Below are positions 60,957-64,000 of a stretch of DNA of 64,000 bases, one piece after another. Within the stretch, counting starts at the first letter, position 1, and each line of letters starts with the position of its first letter. A program made the translations under genes and the position numbers. The DNA lies in contig NZ_AMRV01000001.1 in NCBI RefSeq assembly GCF_000342165.1, positions 124,001-188,000 of the forward strand, given 5' to 3'. Below the pieces are notes generated by a model. It searched no databases. It was not told the DNA's origin and saw only the letters and a list, made by a program, of their open reading frames with translations. Source of the DNA: Pacificimonas flava (GTDB lineage Bacteria > Pseudomonadota > Alphaproteobacteria > Sphingomonadales > Sphingomonadaceae).

Positions 60957-62279
60957 ATGAACCTGTCTTCCCCCGCCCTGCTGGCCGCCGCCCTGCTGTC
61001 AGCATCCCCCGCATCCGCCGAACTCAGCACTTCGGAAGCCGCGATCGCCGCTGCCGTCGATGAAAACCGGGGGGACGTCGAGGCCTTTCTGGAAGATATC
61101 GTCAACGTCAATTCCGGTACATTGAACCTTCAGGGGGTAACCCGTCTCGGCGAAATGGTGAGAGGTGAACTGGAACCGCTGGGTTTCGATGTCGAATGGA
61201 TCGACATGAGCGAAACCGGCCGCGCCGGGCACCTAGTCGCGACGCATATTGGCAATGGCCAAGGGCAGCGCATGCTGATGATCGGTCATCTCGACACGGT
61301 GTTCGAACCGAGCTCTGCCTTCCAGGCCTATAGCGTCGACCCGCAACAGCCTGGCCGTGCCGTGGGACCCGGCGTCGGCGACGACAAGGGCGGGATTGCC
61401 GTCATCCTCGCGACCCTCCAGGCAATGCATGCGGCCGGCACGCTCGATGCCGCCGATATCAAGGTCGTTCTGACGGGTGACGAGGAGCGCCCGGGCACAC
61501 CTCTGGAACTGGCGCGGCGCGATCTGATCGCGGCCGGTGAATGGGCAGACGTCGCGCTGGGGTTCGAGGGGCTTTCGCGGGAAGATGGCAAGGATTTCGG
61601 CACCACCGCCAGGCGCTCATCGACCAGCTGGACGATCCGTGCCAGCGGCAAGACGGGGCATTCCAGCGGCATCTTCTCCGAAAGTGCGGGTTATGGCGCG
61701 ATCTATGAACTGGCACGCATCCTCGATGCCTTTCGGCGCGACCTGCCAGAGGAAAACCTGACCTATAATGTCGGCGTCATGGCGGGGGGTACGCCGGCCG
61801 AGATCGATGCGCAGGGTTTTGCCGTAAACGCCTCCGGCAAAACCAATATCATCGCCGAAACCGCGATCGCACGCGGAGATCTGCGTACGCTGACCCAGGA
61901 ACAGGATGCGCGAATCCGTCAGCGCATGCAGGCGATCGTCGCCGACCACCTTCCGGGCACGGATTCGGAGATGGAGTTTTCCGAAGACGGCTATCCACCC
62001 ATGGCGCCCACGTCCGCAAATCGCGCGCTCCTGGAACGTCTGAATGGCGTGAACCGGGATCTGGGACTGGCGGAGATGGGGGAATGGGATCCTGCCCGCC
62101 GAGGGGCTGCGGACATCAGTTTCGTGGCTGAGGATGTGGATGCCGCGCTTGCCGGGCTCGCAACCAGCGGTGGCCGTTCGCACGCTGACGGCGAATATAT
62201 CGACCTCGATTCGATCCCGAAGCAAGCGAAGCGGGTGGCGGTTCTGATGAGCCGGCTTTCACAGGAGCCTCGCGACTAA
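60957..62279 (+). CDS. M20-family metallopeptidase, exported (glutamate carboxypeptidase type)
   Basis: 440 aa with an N-terminal signal peptide (LLAAALLSASPASAE). The dizinc motifs are MIGHLDTVFE (metal His and catalytic Asp), GPGVGDDKGGIAV (bridging Asp) and LTGDEERPGTP (catalytic Glu and metal Glu). A dimerisation domain is inserted at about 215-325, with GHSSGIFSESAGYGA. Similarity is to the Pseudomonas carboxypeptidase G2 branch, periplasmic enzymes that release C-terminal glutamate or similar groups; the actual substrate is unknown. Confidence 0.9.
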   Translation: MNLSSPALLAAALLSASPASAELSTSEAAIAAAVDENRGDVEAFLEDIVNVNSGTLNLQGVTRLGEMVRGELEPLGFDVEWIDMSETGRAGHLVATHIGNGQGQRMLMIGHLDTVFEPSSAFQAYSVDPQQPGRAVGPGVGDDKGGIAVILATLQAMHAAGTLDAADIKVVLTGDEERPGTPLELARRDLIAAGEWADVALGFEGLSREDGKDFGTTARRSSTSWTIRASGKTGHSSGIFSESAGYGAIYELARILDAFRRDLPEENLTYNVGVMAGGTPAEIDAQGFAVNASGKTNIIAETAIARGDLRTLTQEQDARIRQRMQAIVADHLPGTDSEMEFSEDGYPPMAPTSANRALLERLNGVNRDLGLAEMGEWDPARRGAADISFVAEDVDAALAGLATSGGRSHADGEYIDLDSIPKQAKRVAVLMSRLSQEPRD

Positions 62280-62389
62280 TCCATCGGGATTGCAATCCGG
62301 CGAGCCCCGATGGCGCGCCGTGCAGGCTCTGCCTTCTGAAAAATGTGCGCTGCTGTGCGTTCGCAATTGCCTGTGCTATTCGCCCCGGC

Positions 62390-64000
62390 ATGCTGAATCT
62401 GAATGGCATTACCGTTCGCCTGGGTGGGCGAACCATCCTCGACCGTGCGGGCGCTGCAATTCCGCCCGGCAGCCGCGTCGGTCTGATCGGCCGAAACGGT
62501 GCCGGCAAGTCAACGCTGATGAAGGTGATGATCGGAGAGATCGATCCCGATGAAGGCGACATCGACATGCCGCGCACGGCGCGCATCGGGTATTTGCAGC
62601 AGGAGGCGCCGAGCGGAACCGCGACGCCTTTGGAAACCGTTATCGCTGCCGACCGGGAACGAAGCGAGCTTCTCGCCGAGAGCGAAACGTGCAGGGACAT
62701 GCACCGCCTTGGCGACATTCACGAGCGCCTGAACGCCATCGATGCCTATTCGGCGGAAGCGCGCGCGGCGCGAATCCTCGTTGGGCTGGGGTTCGACGAG
62801 GACATGCAGGGGCGCCCGCTCGACAGCTACTCCGGCGGCTGGAAAATGCGCGTGGCGCTCGCGGCGCTCCTGTTCTCCCAGCCCGATCTCTTGCTGCTCG
62901 ACGAGCCGTCCAATCACCTCGACCTGGAGGCGACGCTGTGGCTGGAGAATTTCCTGAAATCCTACCGCGCGACCCTGGTCGTCATCAGCCACGAACGCGA
63001 TCTTCTGAACAACGTCGTCGATCATATCCTGCATGTCGAGAATGGCCGCACGAAGATGTATGTCGGCGGGTACGATTCCTTCGAACGGCAACGCGCCGAG
63101 CATCTGGCGCAGGCGGGGGCCGCGCGGCGCAAGCAGGAGGTCGAGCGAGAGAAGCTGCAGGCGTTCGTCGATCGATGGCGCGCCAAGGCATCGAAGGCGA
63201 AGCAGGCGCAAAGCCGCATGAAGGCCCTGGAGAAGATGACGCCGATCGCCGCCGCCCTCGAAGATCCCAGCCTGTCGTTCGAATTTCCCAGCTCGCCTGA
63301 ATTGAAGCCGCCGCTGATCACGCTCGACATGGCCTCTGTCGGATATGATGAGCGGCCGATCCTGAAGCGCCTGAACCTGCGCATCGACCCGGACGAGCGG
63401 ATCGCCCTTCTGGGCAAGAACGGCAATGGCAAGACGACGCTGGCCCGGCTGCTGGCGGCGCAGCTTTGCCCGATGGACGGGGAGATGAATGCCTCGCGCA
63501 AGATGACCGTCGGCTATTTCACCCAGTATCAGGTGGAGGAGCTTGAGACGGACGCGACCCCGCTTGAGCATATGACGCGTCAGATGCCGGGCGAGAAGCA
63601 GAGCAAAGTCCGCGCGCAGCTTGGCCGGTTCGGCTTCTCGGGCGAACGCGCGACGCAGCGGGTCGGCAGTCTATCGGGCGGCGAACGCGCGCGGCTCGCC
63701 CTTGCCCTTATTACACGTCACGCGCCGCACCTTCTGATCCTGGACGAGCCGACCAACCACCTCGATGTCGACACGCGGGAAGCGCTTGTGCAGGCGCTGA
63801 ACGACTACCAGGGCGCCGTCGTCATCGTCAGCCATGACCGGCACATGATCGAGCTGGTTGCGGACAGGCTGGTGCTGGTTGCCGATGGAACCGCCGAGAA
63901 TTTCGACGGCACGTTGGAGGACTACACGAGTTTGGTCCTCGGCCGCACACCCGCGAAACGCGCTGGGTCGAAGGATGCCGCGCCGCCGCGGAAGACTTCG
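62390..64000 (+). CDS. ABC-F family ATPase, Uup/YheS type (3' end outside window)
   Basis: The ATG at 62390 begins MLNLNGITVRLGGRTILDRA; the frame is open to the last base of the window (537 codons seen). Two ABC domains are present without membrane segments: Walker A GLIGRNGAGKST and signature YSGGWKMRVALAAL with LLLLDEPSNHLDLEAT in the first, GKNGNGKTT, LSGGERARLALAL and LLILDEPTNHLDVDTRE in the second, joined by a charged linker (about 235-300). ABC-F proteins act on the ribosome; the linker and length suggest the YheS/Uup-like housekeeping branch. Confidence 0.93.
   Translation, partial: MLNLNGITVRLGGRTILDRAGAAIPPGSRVGLIGRNGAGKSTLMKVMIGEIDPDEGDIDMPRTARIGYLQQEAPSGTATPLETVIAADRERSELLAESETCRDMHRLGDIHERLNAIDAYSAEARAARILVGLGFDEDMQGRPLDSYSGGWKMRVALAALLFSQPDLLLLDEPSNHLDLEATLWLENFLKSYRATLVVISHERDLLNNVVDHILHVENGRTKMYVGGYDSFERQRAEHLAQAGAARRKQEVEREKLQAFVDRWRAKASKAKQAQSRMKALEKMTPIAAALEDPSLSFEFPSSPELKPPLITLDMASVGYDERPILKRLNLRIDPDERIALLGKNGNGKTTLARLLAAQLCPMDGEMNASRKMTVGYFTQYQVEELETDATPLEHMTRQMPGEKQSKVRAQLGRFGFSGERATQRVGSLSGGERARLALALITRHAPHLLILDEPTNHLDVDTREALVQALNDYQGAVVIVSHDRHMIELVADRLVLVADGTAENFDGTLEDYTSLVLGRTPAKRAGSKDAAPPRKTS

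Noticed and set aside
1-64000. tRNA genes, rRNA genes, CRISPR arrays and insertion sequences
   Set aside because: No tRNA-like cloverleaf, rRNA-like sequence, regularly spaced repeat or transposase gene was recognised on either strand by reading. A covariance or HMM scan could still find something short.

Overview
This 64 kb window looks like chromosomal DNA of a GC-rich alphaproteobacterium, most likely a member of the Sphingomonadales. That placement is an inference from gene content: a DUF2794 gene after cysE, an HprK-related-kinase/PqqD/nucleotidyltransferase cassette, a NodT/EmrAB efflux operon, a TonB-receptor/PepSY iron locus, and the alphaproteobacterial phoR-pstCAB-phoU-phoB order. 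Genes are tightly packed, with many ATGA, GTGA and TGATG start/stop overlaps and frequent GTG or TTG starts. I saw no rRNA, tRNA, CRISPR array or intact insertion sequence.

Layout. 0-6.9 kb: the end of a flagellar cluster (partial fliP, fliQ, fliR, flhB, fliD, fliS, a small FliT-like gene) and a convergent sigma-54 activator. 7-9.1 kb: an alpha/beta hydrolase and a fusion of a catalytically degenerate hydrolase with a flavin reductase. 9.4-13 kb: a Fur-box-preceded iron uptake operon (PepSY membrane protein, small membrane protein, TonB receptor). 13-16.3 kb: a PAP2 phosphatase divergent from a yybP-ykoY Mn2+ riboswitch, a GDT1-type Mn exporter and an MscS channel. 16.4-21.2 kb: marR plus a tripartite EmrAB/OMF efflux operon with a tandem palindromic operator. 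21.2-24.2 kb: prfC and a serine hydrolase.

24.2-41.3 kb is the accessory-looking part. It holds a 46-aa ORF, a 747-residue protein of unknown function, an SDR and a GH130-like glycosidase/phosphorylase; then a PaoABC-type molybdenum aldehyde oxidoreductase without a Tat signal, an acyl-CoA ligase, a crotonase with unusual active-site positions, a frameshifted AsmA-like gene, and a tartrate/glycerate module (ttuC, MOFRL glycerate kinase, and a 2-hydroxyacid dehydrogenase with a broken 5' end). It ends in an AT-rich spacer with a palindrome next to the 3' end of glmS, the classical Tn7 target side.

41.3-64 kb is mostly housekeeping: glmU-glmS (cell-wall UDP-GlcNAc), gph, the PqqD/HprK-like/NTase cassette with a Tat-exported protein, the phosphate regulon (phoR, pstC, pstA, pstB, phoU, phoB; no pstS here), an SDR, DUF2794 with an apparently non-standard start codon, cysE, a TauE/SafE exporter, the peroxide-defence set ahpC-ahpD divergent from oxyR (with a strong terminator between ahpC and ahpD), a quinone reductase, an M20 peptidase, and an ABC-F ATPase cut by the window end.

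The strongest leads for undescribed biology are the 24.7-29.0 kb sugar locus with its unrecognised 747-aa protein, the PqqD/HprK/NTase cassette, and the pseudo-hydrolase/flavin-reductase fusion.
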